Below, one piece after another: positions 1 through 6,618 of a DNA stretch of 7,740 bases; positions within the stretch are counted from its first letter, which is position 1, and the number at the start of each line of letters is the position of its first letter. The DNA lies in the NCBI GenBank assembly GCA_900554955.1, contig USJH01000049.1, positions 1 to 7,740 on the forward strand, written 5' to 3'. Under the pieces are notes generated by a model. The model did not search any database. It was not told the origin of the DNA and saw nothing but the letters and a program-made list of their open reading frames with translations. The position numbers were made by a program, and so were the translations under genes. Source of the stretch: an uncultured Clostridia bacterium. Lineage in GTDB: Bacteria > Bacillota > Clostridia > Christensenellales > UBA1242.

Positions 1-1523
1 CAGGCAAACTTGTTTTGGTAACGGCAATCAACCCAACAAGTGCAGGTGAAGGGAAAACAACGGTTTCAATTGGACTTGCCGATGCTTTCACTTGTTTAAA
101 AGAAAGCGTGTGTCTTGCTCTTCGTGAGCCATCGCTTGGGCCAGTGTTTGGAGTTAAGGGTGGTGCAACTGGTGGTGGATATAGCCAAGTTGTTCCAATG
201 GAAGACATCAATCTTCATTTCACTGGTGATTTTCATGCAATCACTTCAGCAAACAATTTGCTTTGCTCATATATTGACAATCATATTTTCCAAGGTAATG
301 CTCTTGAAATTAATCCAGACAAGGTTGTTTTCAATCGTTGTTTAGACATTAACGATCGTGCACTTCGTGAAATTGAAGTGTGCAAAGGTGCAAAAAACGG
401 AACACCAAGAAAGGAACGTTTCAACATTACTGCTGCAAGTGAAATTATGGCGATTTTGTGTCTTTCAAAAGATCTTGAAGACTTAAAGGAACGTCTTGGC
501 GATATTCTAGTTGCATATACTTTAAAAAACAAACCAGTTTATGCAAGAGATTTAAAAGTGCATGAAGCAATGGCAATTTTGCTTAAAGACGCAATCAAAC
601 CAAACCTTGTTCAAACTCTTGCACACACCCCAGCAATCATTCATGGCGGGCCTTTTGCAAATATTGCTCATGGTTGCAACACAATCATCGCAACAAAAAT
701 GGCAATGAGCCATGCAAAATATACAATTACAGAAGCGGGTTTTGGTGCAGACCTTGGTGCAGAAAAATTTCTTGATACAAAATGTAGAGTTGCGGGGCTA
801 AAACCAAATGCGGTTGTTATTGTTGCAACTGTCAAAGCTTTAAAACTTCATGGTGGTGAAGACAAAAACAATCTTCAAACTGAAAATGTTGAAGCTGTTA
901 AAAAGGGAATGGCAAACCTTGTTCGTCATGTTAAAAACATTGTGAATGTTTATCATTTGCCTTGTGTTGTTGCAATCAATAAATATACATCAGACACAAA
1001 AGCTGAAATCGAAGTTGTTGAAGATGGTGTTAAAGATCTTGGTGTTAAAGCAATTGTTGCAGACGTTTGGGGAAAAGGTGGAAAAGGAACGATTGATCTT
1101 GCAAAAGAAGTTATAAATCTTTGCGAGAAAGATAATAGCGGTTTTACTTTCTCATATGATGTTAATGATAAAATCAAAAAGAAAATCAAAGACATTGCAA
1201 CAAAAATTTATGGCGCTGGAAGTGTTACATATTCAGAAAAAGCACTTGAAGACATAAAAGACATTGAAAAACTTAAAAAAGACAAACTTCCAATCATCAT
1301 TGCAAAAACACAATATTCATTTTCAGACAACCAAACATTGCTTGGAGCGCCAAGTGGGTTTGAACTTCAAATTAAAGAACTTCAACTCAGAAATGGTGCA
1401 AGATTTATTGTTGCCGTTGCAGGAAACATGCTTTTGATGCCAGGTCTTAGCAAAGCACCAGCAGGTGAAAAAATGCATATTAATGAAAAAGACGGGAAAA
1501 CCGTGATTGAAGGATTATTTTAA
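1..1523 (+). CDS. fhs: Formate--tetrahydrofolate ligase (5'-truncated by window edge)
   Basis: Fhs joins formate to tetrahydrofolate using ATP, giving 10-formyl-THF for purine, formyl-Met and one-carbon metabolism; it is a cytoplasmic enzyme. The reading frame is open from base 3 (GKLVLVTAINPT...), so the TTG at 15 is internal. About 506 codons are present against a usual 550-560 residues, so roughly 50 N-terminal residues lie left of the window. Visible family signatures are the P-loop PTSAGEGKTT (GEGKTT at 45-62), HTPAIIHGGPFANIAHGCNT, EAGFGADLGAEKF, the VVAINKYTSDTKAEIE segment, AKTQYSFSDNQTLLGAP, and the C-terminal MPGLSKAPAGEK ending in GLF. No frameshift is seen. It converges on the next gene across a terminator. 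No other folate gene is visible here. Identification rests on several long conserved motifs and is very secure. Confidence 0.98.
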   Translation, partial: GKLVLVTAINPTSAGEGKTTVSIGLADAFTCLKESVCLALREPSLGPVFGVKGGATGGGYSQVVPMEDINLHFTGDFHAITSANNLLCSYIDNHIFQGNALEINPDKVVFNRCLDINDRALREIEVCKGAKNGTPRKERFNITAASEIMAILCLSKDLEDLKERLGDILVAYTLKNKPVYARDLKVHEAMAILLKDAIKPNLVQTLAHTPAIIHGGPFANIAHGCNTIIATKMAMSHAKYTITEAGFGADLGAEKFLDTKCRVAGLKPNAVVIVATVKALKLHGGEDKNNLQTENVEAVKKGMANLVRHVKNIVNVYHLPCVVAINKYTSDTKAEIEVVEDGVKDLGVKAIVADVWGKGGKGTIDLAKEVINLCEKDNSGFTFSYDVNDKIKKKIKDIATKIYGAGSVTYSEKALEDIKDIEKLKKDKLPIIIAKTQYSFSDNQTLLGAPSGFELQIKELQLRNGARFIVAVAGNMLLMPGLSKAPAGEKMHINEKDGKTVIEGLF

Positions 1524-1530
1524 GATAAAA

Positions 1531-1558
1531 AGAACACCAACCGGTGTTCTTTTTTTTA
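1531..1558. terminator. Bidirectional rho-independent terminator between fhs and the deacetylase gene
   Basis: An 8-bp stem, AGAACACC (1531-1538) with GGTGTTCT (1543-1550), has a 4-base loop and is followed by a T run to 1557. On the minus strand the A run before the stem supplies a shorter T tract, so the same hairpin can end transcripts of both convergent genes. It begins 7 bases after the fhs stop codon. Confidence 0.9.
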
Positions 1559-1571
1559 GATTTTTAAATAA

Positions 1572-2396
1572 TTAAACTTGTTTTTGACCATTTGCCTGTT
1601 TAAGCGAGTTTGCAAGTTCGCTCATTGGAACAATTTCAATGCCCATGTCTTTAACATTTTTAACAGCATCGGAAATTGCTTTTGCGGTGTTCTCGCCACC
1701 ATGTGATCCAACATGACCAATGATGATTGCATGACCCTTTGTTTTTGCCATTTCTGCTCCTGCCATGATGTGTCGGAACACTCCTTCATATGATTTGTTT
1801 CCGCCTGGTTCCAAAAATTCGTCTCTGCCAAGATAAAGAATGTGTTTTTCGTTTGCAACTTTTGCACATTGAGTGTTTATGTGTGTGCGGCTGTCAACAA
1901 AGAAAAGATTGTGCTCTGAGGCATAGTCATATATATGTCTCATGGTTTGAGCGTCTTGGCAAACTCCCGAGCCAATGTGAATGTTAAAACCTTTTGCACC
2001 TTTAACAGTTTCAAGGGCTTTTGAAATTTTTTGATTTACTGTTTCTTTGCTGTCGCCCGTGCAAATATAGTTTGGGCCATACCACGAAAGTGGAAGAGAA
2101 ACGTGAGCTTGCATTGGCATGTGCAAAATCACTTCTTTTTCGCTATCCAAAATTTGCTGGCTGTTTTTTTCAGAATTGTCAAGGTTTGGCATTACGGCAC
2201 AAGTGAGTGGTGCATCAACTTTAAGCATGGTTTCAACACCAGATTGATCATATCCTCCAAAGTCGTCAATTATGATTGCCATTTTAGGCGAAGAGTTTTC
2301 TGCCCAAACCTTTTCGCCTGAAAGTGGAGAACAAATCATGCCAAGCCCCACGGCGAAAAGTGTTAAAGATAAAAATATAGATAAAAGTTTTTTCAT
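1572..2396 (-). CDS. Exported divergent polysaccharide deacetylase (YibQ/DUF610-like)
   Basis: This is a divergent polysaccharide deacetylase (PF04748 type), a predicted envelope carbohydrate-modifying enzyme of the NodB-like fold whose true substrate is generally unknown. I start it at ATG 2396 (274 aa). A TTG 12 codons upstream would only add residues in front of a normal signal peptide: MKKLL, a hydrophobic core at residues 4-21, and likely cleavage after VWA (32). Family motifs in order are IIIDD (D44-D45), HMPMQ (H92), GFNIHIGS (N138, H140; more usually GVNNHMGS), FFVDSRT (D168) and AIIIGH (H228). These are the expected acidic and histidine metal or catalytic residues. Length matches the family. 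No good Shine-Dalgarno sits at normal distance; an AAAGG lies 17 bases upstream. It has no sortase signal or lipobox, so it is probably released. The gene stands alone, convergent with fhs and divergent from recD2. Confidence 0.88.
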   Translation of the reverse strand: MKKLLSIFLSLTLFAVGLGMICSPLSGEKVWAENSSPKMAIIIDDFGGYDQSGVETMLKVDAPLTCAVMPNLDNSEKNSQQILDSEKEVILHMPMQAHVSLPLSWYGPNYICTGDSKETVNQKISKALETVKGAKGFNIHIGSGVCQDAQTMRHIYDYASEHNLFFVDSRTHINTQCAKVANEKHILYLGRDEFLEPGGNKSYEGVFRHIMAGAEMAKTKGHAIIIGHVGSHGGENTAKAISDAVKNVKDMGIEIVPMSELANSLKQANGQKQV

Positions 2397-2455
2397 ATTA
2401 ATGTTTTGTGCAACCTTTAAAATTTTATGCAAAGTTCATTTTACTGTTTTATGGT

Positions 2456-2484
2456 TTGACATTTTGAAATTATGCTTGTATATT
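2456..2484 (+). promoter_or_regulatory. Sigma-A promoter of recD2, placed for a leaderless transcript
   Basis: A perfect -35 TTGACA (2456-2461), a 17-base spacer and -10 TATATT (2479-2484) lie immediately before recD2. A start point 7 bases beyond the -10 falls on the A of the recD2 ATG at 2491. An in-frame TAA at 2485-2487 rules out an upstream start, and no Shine-Dalgarno precedes the ATG. Confidence 0.75.
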
Positions 2485-2490
2485 TAAAGC

Positions 2491-4710
2491 ATGAAACTTT
2501 CAGGAACAATTAAAGACATAATTTTCAGAAATAACGAAAACGATTATACCATTTTAGAGATTTCTCAGGGTATGCTTTCTTGTGTTGCAACCGGAAAATT
2601 TCCTATTGTTGGTGTTGGTGAAGAGGTTGAACTTGAAGGTGAATTTCAAAACAATGCAAAATATGGCAGACAGTTTGTTGCAACAAAAATTCATATTAGC
2701 GAACCAACCGATGAAGAAAGCATTGTGAAATATCTTTCTTCGGGGTTAATTTCGGGGGTTGGAATTGTAACCGCTTCAAATATTGTTAAAGTTTTTAAAG
2801 GTGAAACACTTTCAGTTATAGAAAAAAATCCTGAAAGGCTTGCACAAATCAAGGGCATAAGCAAACGAAAAGCTCTTGAAATTTCGCAAACGTTTTCAAA
2901 CATTAAAAAAATGCAACAAGCGGTCATGTTTCTTCAAAAATATGAAATTTCAACAAATATGGCTGGAAAAAATTTTTACACATATAAAAAAAAAAACCAG
3001 AGCACTTTAACAAAAAATCCATATAAACTTATTGAAGATGTTGAAGGCATCGGTTTTAAAACAGCAGACAAAATTGCTTTTAACATGGGAATTGAGAAAG
3101 ACAGTCAATTCCGTTTGCGTGCTGGAATTTTGTTTTGTCTTGGCGAACTTGCAGATAAACAAGGCTCAACTGTGATAGAACGTGAAAAACTTACTGAATC
3201 TACTGTAGGGGTTCTTGAACTTCCAGAAGAATATAAGTCGGAAATTGAATCGCAAATTACAACTCTTGAAATTGAAGGTTTGATCAAAAGCACAACACTT
3301 GGCGATCAAGAAGCGGTTGCAATTTCAAAATTATATTCAATGGAAAAATATATTGCAGACAAACTTAAACTTTTGCTTCAAAGTTCAGAAGAAGTCCATC
3401 TTGATCTTGATGCAGACATTGACGAGTTTGAAAGAGTGAACAACATTTTGCTTCACAGCGGGCAAAGAAAAGCAATCAAAACCGCAAGTGAGCAGGGCGT
3501 TGTGATAATCACTGGTGGCCCAGGAACTGGGAAAACTACAATTATAAAGGCAATTTTAAAAATTTTAACGGCTCGTGGAAAACAAGTTCAACTTCTTGCT
3601 CCAACAGGAAGAGCTTCAAAAAGAATGGAAGAGCAAACAGGGAAAAGTGCATCTACAATTCACCGTGGGCTTGAAATGGGTTATACAAACGGAAAACTTG
3701 GTTTCACAAGAAATGAGAACAATCCTCTTGATGCCGATGCAATTATTGTTGATGAGGTTTCAATGATTGATCTTTATGTTGCATCTGCACTTTTGAAAGC
3801 AACAAGACTTGGAACAAAACTTGTTTTTGTTGGTGATAAAGACCAGCTTATGAGTGTTGGTGCGGGCAATGTTCTTGCGGACATGATTGCTTCAGGTGAA
3901 ATTCCTGTTGTTGAGCTTTCGCAAATTTATCGTCAAGCAGAAGACAGTAAAATCATTGTCAATGCGCACTTGATAAATGATGGTGAAATGCCAGACCTTG
4001 CCGCAAAAAGCAATGACTTTTTCTATAGTTCAAGCTTCGTTCCAGAGCAAGTTGCTGGTGAGATTGTTGAAATGGTATCTTCAAGAATTCCGAATTTTAA
4101 GAAAGATATAGATTCTTCAGACATTCAGGTTATTGCGCCAATGAAGTCTGGAATTGCGGGCACAAACAACCTTAACCTTTTGCTTCGTGAAAAACTTAAT
4201 CCAGCATCAAGAGATAAAGAAGAAATTGAAGTTCACAAAAATGTTTTTAGGGTTGGCGATAAAGTTATGCAAACTTCAAACAACTATGAGCAAGAGTGGA
4301 TCAAGCAAGAAGGTGACAACATTATTGGTGGAATGGGTGTATTTAATGGAGACATGGGACATATTGATTTCATAAATCCAAAAAGCGGAGAAGTTTATGT
4401 AACGTTTGACGATGGCAGACGTGCGGGCTATTCGATTGTTGACCTTGAAGATCTTGTGCTTGCCTATGCAATTACAATCCATAAAAGTCAAGGAAGCGAG
4501 TTTGATGCTGTCATAATTCCAATTCTTGGCGGGAATCCAATGCTTTATAATAAAAATCTTTTATATACAGCGGTTACTCGTGCAAAAAAAATGGTTGTTT
4601 TGATTGGAAAGAAAAACAACATTTATCATATGATTAAAAATGAATATCAATCAAAACGAAACACTCTTTTGAAAAAGTTTTTGCAAGAGAACACATATGC
4701 TTTGTCATAA
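2491..4710 (+). CDS. recD2: RecD2-family SF1B ATP-dependent DNA helicase
   Basis: RecD2 is a cytoplasmic 5'-3' DNA helicase working outside a RecBCD complex, linked to replication-fork maintenance and repair. The 739-residue length is typical. The N-terminal OB-like domain starts at residue 1 (MKLSGTIKDIIFRNNENDYT). Helix-hairpin-helix repeats follow (GLISGVGIVTASNIV; IKGISKRKALEI; VEGIGFKTADKIA). The motor shows Walker A GGPGTGKTT (342-350, K348), Walker B VDEVS (D421, E422), motif III VGDKDQL (447-453), motif IV around SQIYRQ, the UvrD-like motif TIHKSQGSEFD (662-672), and motif VI YTAVTRAKK with R697 as arginine finger. An in-frame TAA two codons upstream fixes the start at 2491. A run of 11 A (2986-2996) sits in frame between the helix-hairpin-helix segments; the family alignment remains in register across it. 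YabP follows 42 bases downstream. Confidence 0.97.
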   Translation: MKLSGTIKDIIFRNNENDYTILEISQGMLSCVATGKFPIVGVGEEVELEGEFQNNAKYGRQFVATKIHISEPTDEESIVKYLSSGLISGVGIVTASNIVKVFKGETLSVIEKNPERLAQIKGISKRKALEISQTFSNIKKMQQAVMFLQKYEISTNMAGKNFYTYKKKNQSTLTKNPYKLIEDVEGIGFKTADKIAFNMGIEKDSQFRLRAGILFCLGELADKQGSTVIEREKLTESTVGVLELPEEYKSEIESQITTLEIEGLIKSTTLGDQEAVAISKLYSMEKYIADKLKLLLQSSEEVHLDLDADIDEFERVNNILLHSGQRKAIKTASEQGVVIITGGPGTGKTTIIKAILKILTARGKQVQLLAPTGRASKRMEEQTGKSASTIHRGLEMGYTNGKLGFTRNENNPLDADAIIVDEVSMIDLYVASALLKATRLGTKLVFVGDKDQLMSVGAGNVLADMIASGEIPVVELSQIYRQAEDSKIIVNAHLINDGEMPDLAAKSNDFFYSSSFVPEQVAGEIVEMVSSRIPNFKKDIDSSDIQVIAPMKSGIAGTNNLNLLLREKLNPASRDKEEIEVHKNVFRVGDKVMQTSNNYEQEWIKQEGDNIIGGMGVFNGDMGHIDFINPKSGEVYVTFDDGRRAGYSIVDLEDLVLAYAITIHKSQGSEFDAVIIPILGGNPMLYNKNLLYTAVTRAKKMVVLIGKKNNIYHMIKNEYQSKRNTLLKKFLQENTYALS

Positions 4711-4716
4711 TTTGTC

Positions 4717-4750
4717 AAAATCTCCGATATAATTTATCAGGAGATTTTTT
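4717..4750 (+). promoter_or_regulatory. Hairpin spanning a -10 box and masking the yabP ribosome binding site
   Basis: A 9-bp perfect stem pairs AAAATCTCC (4717-4725) with GGAGATTTT (4740-4748) around a 14-base loop, followed by two more T. The 3' arm contains the AGGAG (4739-4743) that lies 9 bases before the yabP ATG. The loop contains TATAAT (4728-4733). Read-through RNA from recD2 could fold this, giving weak termination or a masked ribosome site. RNA started from the TATAAT would begin near 4740 and lack the 5' arm. No well-spaced -35 is seen: one TTGTCA is 10 bases from the -10 and the other 20. Confidence 0.55.
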
Positions 4751-4752
4751 AT

Positions 4753-5037
4753 ATGGAAAATAAAAATGAAATTAAAATTGAAGGAAAACCACATCAGGCG
4801 ACAATTGACAATCGAAAAAGAATCATGCTTACTGGTGTGCTTGAAGTTTTAAGCAGTGTTGACAAAACTGTTGTATGTCGCATTTCTGGGGAAATATGTT
4901 ATATTTCTGGAAAAGATTTGCGTGTTTCAAAACTCAGTCTTGAAGAAGGAACACTTATTATTGATGGCGAGATTGATGGACTCTGCTATAAAGATGCACA
5001 GTCAGGCAAATCATTTTTCAAAAGGATTTTTAAATAG
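4753..5037 (+). CDS. yabP: Sporulation protein YabP
   Basis: YabP is a small protein of the YabP/YqfC family. In Bacillus it is made in the mother cell under sigma-E and is needed for spore formation with YabQ, probably in cortex or coat assembly; its biochemical role is not known. The 94-residue product follows the family layout: a charged N-terminus, NRKRIMLTGVLEVLSSVDKT (compare the family R-x-x-L-x-x-TGV-x-x-V-x-S-F), a CRISGEICYISGKDLRVSKL beta-rich core, LEEGTLIIDGEIDGLCY, and the FFKRIF end typical of YabP. AGGAG lies 9 bases before the ATG. Its stop overlaps the yabQ start (TAGTG), and divIC follows, reproducing the Bacillus yabP-yabQ-divIC order, which favours YabP over the paralogue YqfC. 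No clear sigma-E promoter was found upstream. Confidence 0.88.
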   Translation: MENKNEIKIEGKPHQATIDNRKRIMLTGVLEVLSSVDKTVVCRISGEICYISGKDLRVSKLSLEEGTLIIDGEIDGLCYKDAQSGKSFFKRIFK

Positions 5038-5363
5038 TGGGTTTTGCAGGAACTTTTTTTCAGGCTGTTGTTTTCATTTGTTTTGGAATAGTTGCGGGGG
5101 CACTTTTCAGCATTTTTTCACTTTTTTCAAAGTCTATGAAAAATAATTTGATTGTGACGTTTGTTTCTGATTTTTTTGCACCAATTGTTTCTGTGGTTGT
5201 GTTTTTGATTGCACTTTTTCGTTTTGAAAGTGGGAAAATTTCAGTTTTTTCAGTTCTTTCTTTTTTGATTGGACTTCTATTTGTTTTACTTTTTGTGCAA
5301 AATTTGTTTGTCAAGGGCATAAAAGCGGTGTATAATAAGTTAAAATTAAATAAAAAATCATAG
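5037..5363 (+). CDS. yabQ: Spore protein YabQ (compact form)
   Basis: YabQ is a sporulation membrane protein of the outer forespore membrane needed for cortex formation in Bacillus. This copy has 108 residues and three hydrophobic segments (about 5-28, 38-61, 67-92) with a lysine-rich tail (VKGIKAVYNKLKLNKKS). The stretch VSDFFAPIVSVVVFLIALF, then FESGKISVFSVLSFLIGL, matches the family core in which a D-x-x-F-W-x-x helix precedes a short E-G-E/K-I-like loop and a third helix. It is about half the length of Bacillus YabQ, lacking its long C-terminal region. The start is GTG 5037, whose G is the last base of the yabP stop; AAAGGA lies 10 bases upstream. Sequence similarity alone is modest, and the call leans on position between yabP and divIC. 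Confidence 0.78.
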   Translation: MGFAGTFFQAVVFICFGIVAGALFSIFSLFSKSMKNNLIVTFVSDFFAPIVSVVVFLIALFRFESGKISVFSVLSFLIGLLFVLLFVQNLFVKGIKAVYNKLKLNKKS

Positions 5364-5376
5364 GGGGAAATTACGA

Positions 5377-5658
5377 ATGACAAAAACAAAACTTGAAAAC
5401 ATTGTTCGCCTTGTAACAATTCTTGCAACATTATTTTTAGTGTTTATGACAATCTTGGCAATTTCGCTTTATGCAAAAGCTGGGGTTTTGGCAAGCAAGA
5501 ATGCATCGCTTGACAATCAAATTAAGAATCTTAGCATTACAAGAACTGAACTTGAACAAGGAATTGCAATCAGAAAGAGTGATGCATATATCGAGCAACA
5601 AGCAAGAGAAAACCTTGGAATGATCAAGGAAAACGAAACTCTTTATATTTTCGATTAA
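5377..5658 (+). CDS. divIC: Septum formation initiator DivIC/FtsB-like protein
   Basis: DivIC is a bitopic division protein that forms a complex with FtsL and DivIB at the septum. The 93-residue product has the family layout: a short cytoplasmic N-terminus, one membrane helix (about 10-32), an extracytoplasmic coiled coil (about 36-65, ASLDNQIKNLSITRTELEQG), and the conserved end YIEQQARENLGMIKENETLY, which matches the family E-x-x-AREnLGMVkpgE pattern. An unusual all-G ribosome site (AGGGGGA, 5362-5368) overlaps the yabQ stop and lies 8 bases before the ATG. It is the third gene of the yabP-yabQ-divIC unit and is followed at once by a terminator. Its position makes expression during sporulation likely as well as in growth, unless it has an extra promoter inside yabQ, which I do not see. 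Confidence 0.87.
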   Translation: MTKTKLENIVRLVTILATLFLVFMTILAISLYAKAGVLASKNASLDNQIKNLSITRTELEQGIAIRKSDAYIEQQARENLGMIKENETLYIFD

Positions 5659-5663
5659 GAAAA

Positions 5664-5692
5664 AGCCCACAATTTTGTGGGCTCTTTTTTTT
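5664..5692. terminator. Bidirectional terminator after divIC and the DUF11 gene
   Basis: An 8-bp stem, AGCCCACA (5664-5671) with TGTGGGCT (5676-5683), has a 4-base loop and then C and eight T (5685-5692). The A run before the stem gives a usable T tract on the minus strand, so it also serves the convergent gene ending at 5701. Confidence 0.93.
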
Positions 5693-5700
5693 GTGAAAAT

Positions 5701-6522
5701 TTATGAGAGATAGCCAGTGATAGACAAAACTGTTGTTCCGTTTGCAGGAACTGTAATGCTGCTTCCATTAACTTTTGTAACAACAAGTTCTTTTGATGAT
5801 GAAAGAGTATAGTCAGTTGAAACAAGAGTTGTTTCACTTGCTGTTCCAACCTTCATTTTGAGTGATGTTACAGTGAATGCGCTTGGAAGTTGGTCGGTTA
5901 TGTTTGAAACCGTAATTTCTTCACTTTCGCCATTGGAGATTGTCAGAAAATAGGTGAAAGATTGATTTGGAACAACAGTAGAAGCTGATGCACTTTTTGC
6001 AATTTCAACATCAGATGTTGAATTTCTTGTAATTGTGCTGTTTGTAAAGCCTGTAACTGTTCCAGAAGAAGTATATCCGATGCCTTCAACACTGTTTGTA
6101 ATTTCTGTTATTGTTGTTGGAAGGTTAAACACAACTTGAGCTTTATATGTCAGTGTCATGCTTGCTCCAACACCAAGTTGTTGAAGGGTGAAAGTGAGTG
6201 GGTTTGTTGCAACTGGTGTTACAGAATAGGTTTGAGTGCTTGTTGTAAGTTTTGCACTTGAAACAACATATGCAAGATTGCCACCGCCAAGATTATCAAT
6301 TATTCTTACTCCGGTGAAATATGTCGAGCTTGTGTTTGTGATTTTGATTGTATATGTTACAATGCTTCCAACGGTGAAAGTTGTTGGCGAAGCGGTTTTC
6401 ACAAGCGAAATTCCACTTGAAGTGTTATATGTGATTTCAAGATCATTTGAAGAAATTGTTCTTGAAAGTGAATCGCTTGGCGAAGTGTAAGATGCTGTTG
6501 CGTTATTCATAATTGTTGCCAT
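5701..6522 (-). CDS. Two-domain DUF11-like repeat protein without signal peptide
   Basis: The 273-residue product is rich in Ser, Thr, Val and Asn and is predicted to be almost all beta strand. It has two DUF11-like units with the same opening: ISLVKTASPTTFTVGSIVTY (about 38-57) and VEIAKSASASTVVPNQSFTY (about 172-191). Each is followed by an I-x-N/SN-x-(S)-turn and an N/D-rich I-x-D-x-L segment (IIDNLG; NITDQLP). K42 and K176 sit where related Ig-like modules place the lysine of an isopeptide bond; whether a bond forms is unknown. The start is certain: ATG 6522 has AAAGGAGG 5 bases upstream, the strongest ribosome site in the window. The N-terminus MATIMNNATASYTS is polar, so there is no signal peptide, and there is no LPXTG or membrane anchor. 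Such domains are usually surface-exposed, which makes the absence of export signals odd. Function is unknown. Confidence 0.78.
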   Translation of the reverse strand: MATIMNNATASYTSPSDSLSRTISSNDLEITYNTSSGISLVKTASPTTFTVGSIVTYTIKITNTSSTYFTGVRIIDNLGGGNLAYVVSSAKLTTSTQTYSVTPVATNPLTFTLQQLGVGASMTLTYKAQVVFNLPTTITEITNSVEGIGYTSSGTVTGFTNSTITRNSTSDVEIAKSASASTVVPNQSFTYFLTISNGESEEITVSNITDQLPSAFTVTSLKMKVGTASETTLVSTDYTLSSSKELVVTKVNGSSITVPANGTTVLSITGYLS

Positions 6523-6542
6523 ATTGTCCTCCTTTGAAAATT

Positions 6543-6559
6543 TGGCGAGATTATCGCCA
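6543..6559 (-). repeat. Leader hairpin of the DUF11 gene
   Basis: An inverted repeat, TGGCGA/TCGCCA (6 bp, 5-base loop), ends 7 bases before the strong ribosome site of the DUF11 gene on the minus strand. It competes for its TGG with a second inverted repeat, CCACTT (6557-6562) with AAGTGG (6572-6577). A transcript starting near 6556 would have lost part of both, so the role is uncertain. Confidence 0.35.
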
Positions 6560-6562
6560 CTT

Positions 6563-6590
6563 TATCTTATGAAGTGGGGGAGTTTTTTGT
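6563..6590 (-). promoter_or_regulatory. Possible sigma-K-like sporulation promoter for the DUF11 gene
   Basis: On the minus strand, AC (6590-6589) is followed after 17 bases by CATAAGATA (6571-6563). This fits the mother-cell sigma-K pattern AC-N17-CATANNNTA as I recall it. The start would fall near 6556, giving a leader of about 34 bases with a strong ribosome site. I found no sigma-A pair upstream of this gene by eye. The pattern is short and can occur by chance. Confidence 0.35.
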
Positions 6591-6618
6591 GTGCGAAATT
6601 TGACAAGTTTTGTGACAG

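Noticed and set aside
1532..1549. GAAC...GTTC palindrome as a LexA site
   Set aside because: The half-sites are 10 bases apart instead of 4, and the element is the terminator stem after fhs.
2397..2432. TTG start 12 codons upstream for the deacetylase
   Set aside because: It would place a polar stretch before a well-formed signal peptide that starts with MKKLL at 2396, and gains no better ribosome site.
2981..3000. Frameshift at the 11-A run in recD2
   Set aside because: Comparison from memory with other RecD2 proteins keeps the same spacing from the preceding Tyr to the NPYKL motif, and the frame continues through all helicase motifs.
5060..5431. Minus-strand 123-codon frame opposite yabQ and divIC
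   Set aside because: It is antisense to two genes with clear family features, has no ribosome site, and is a by-product of T-rich membrane-helix codons.
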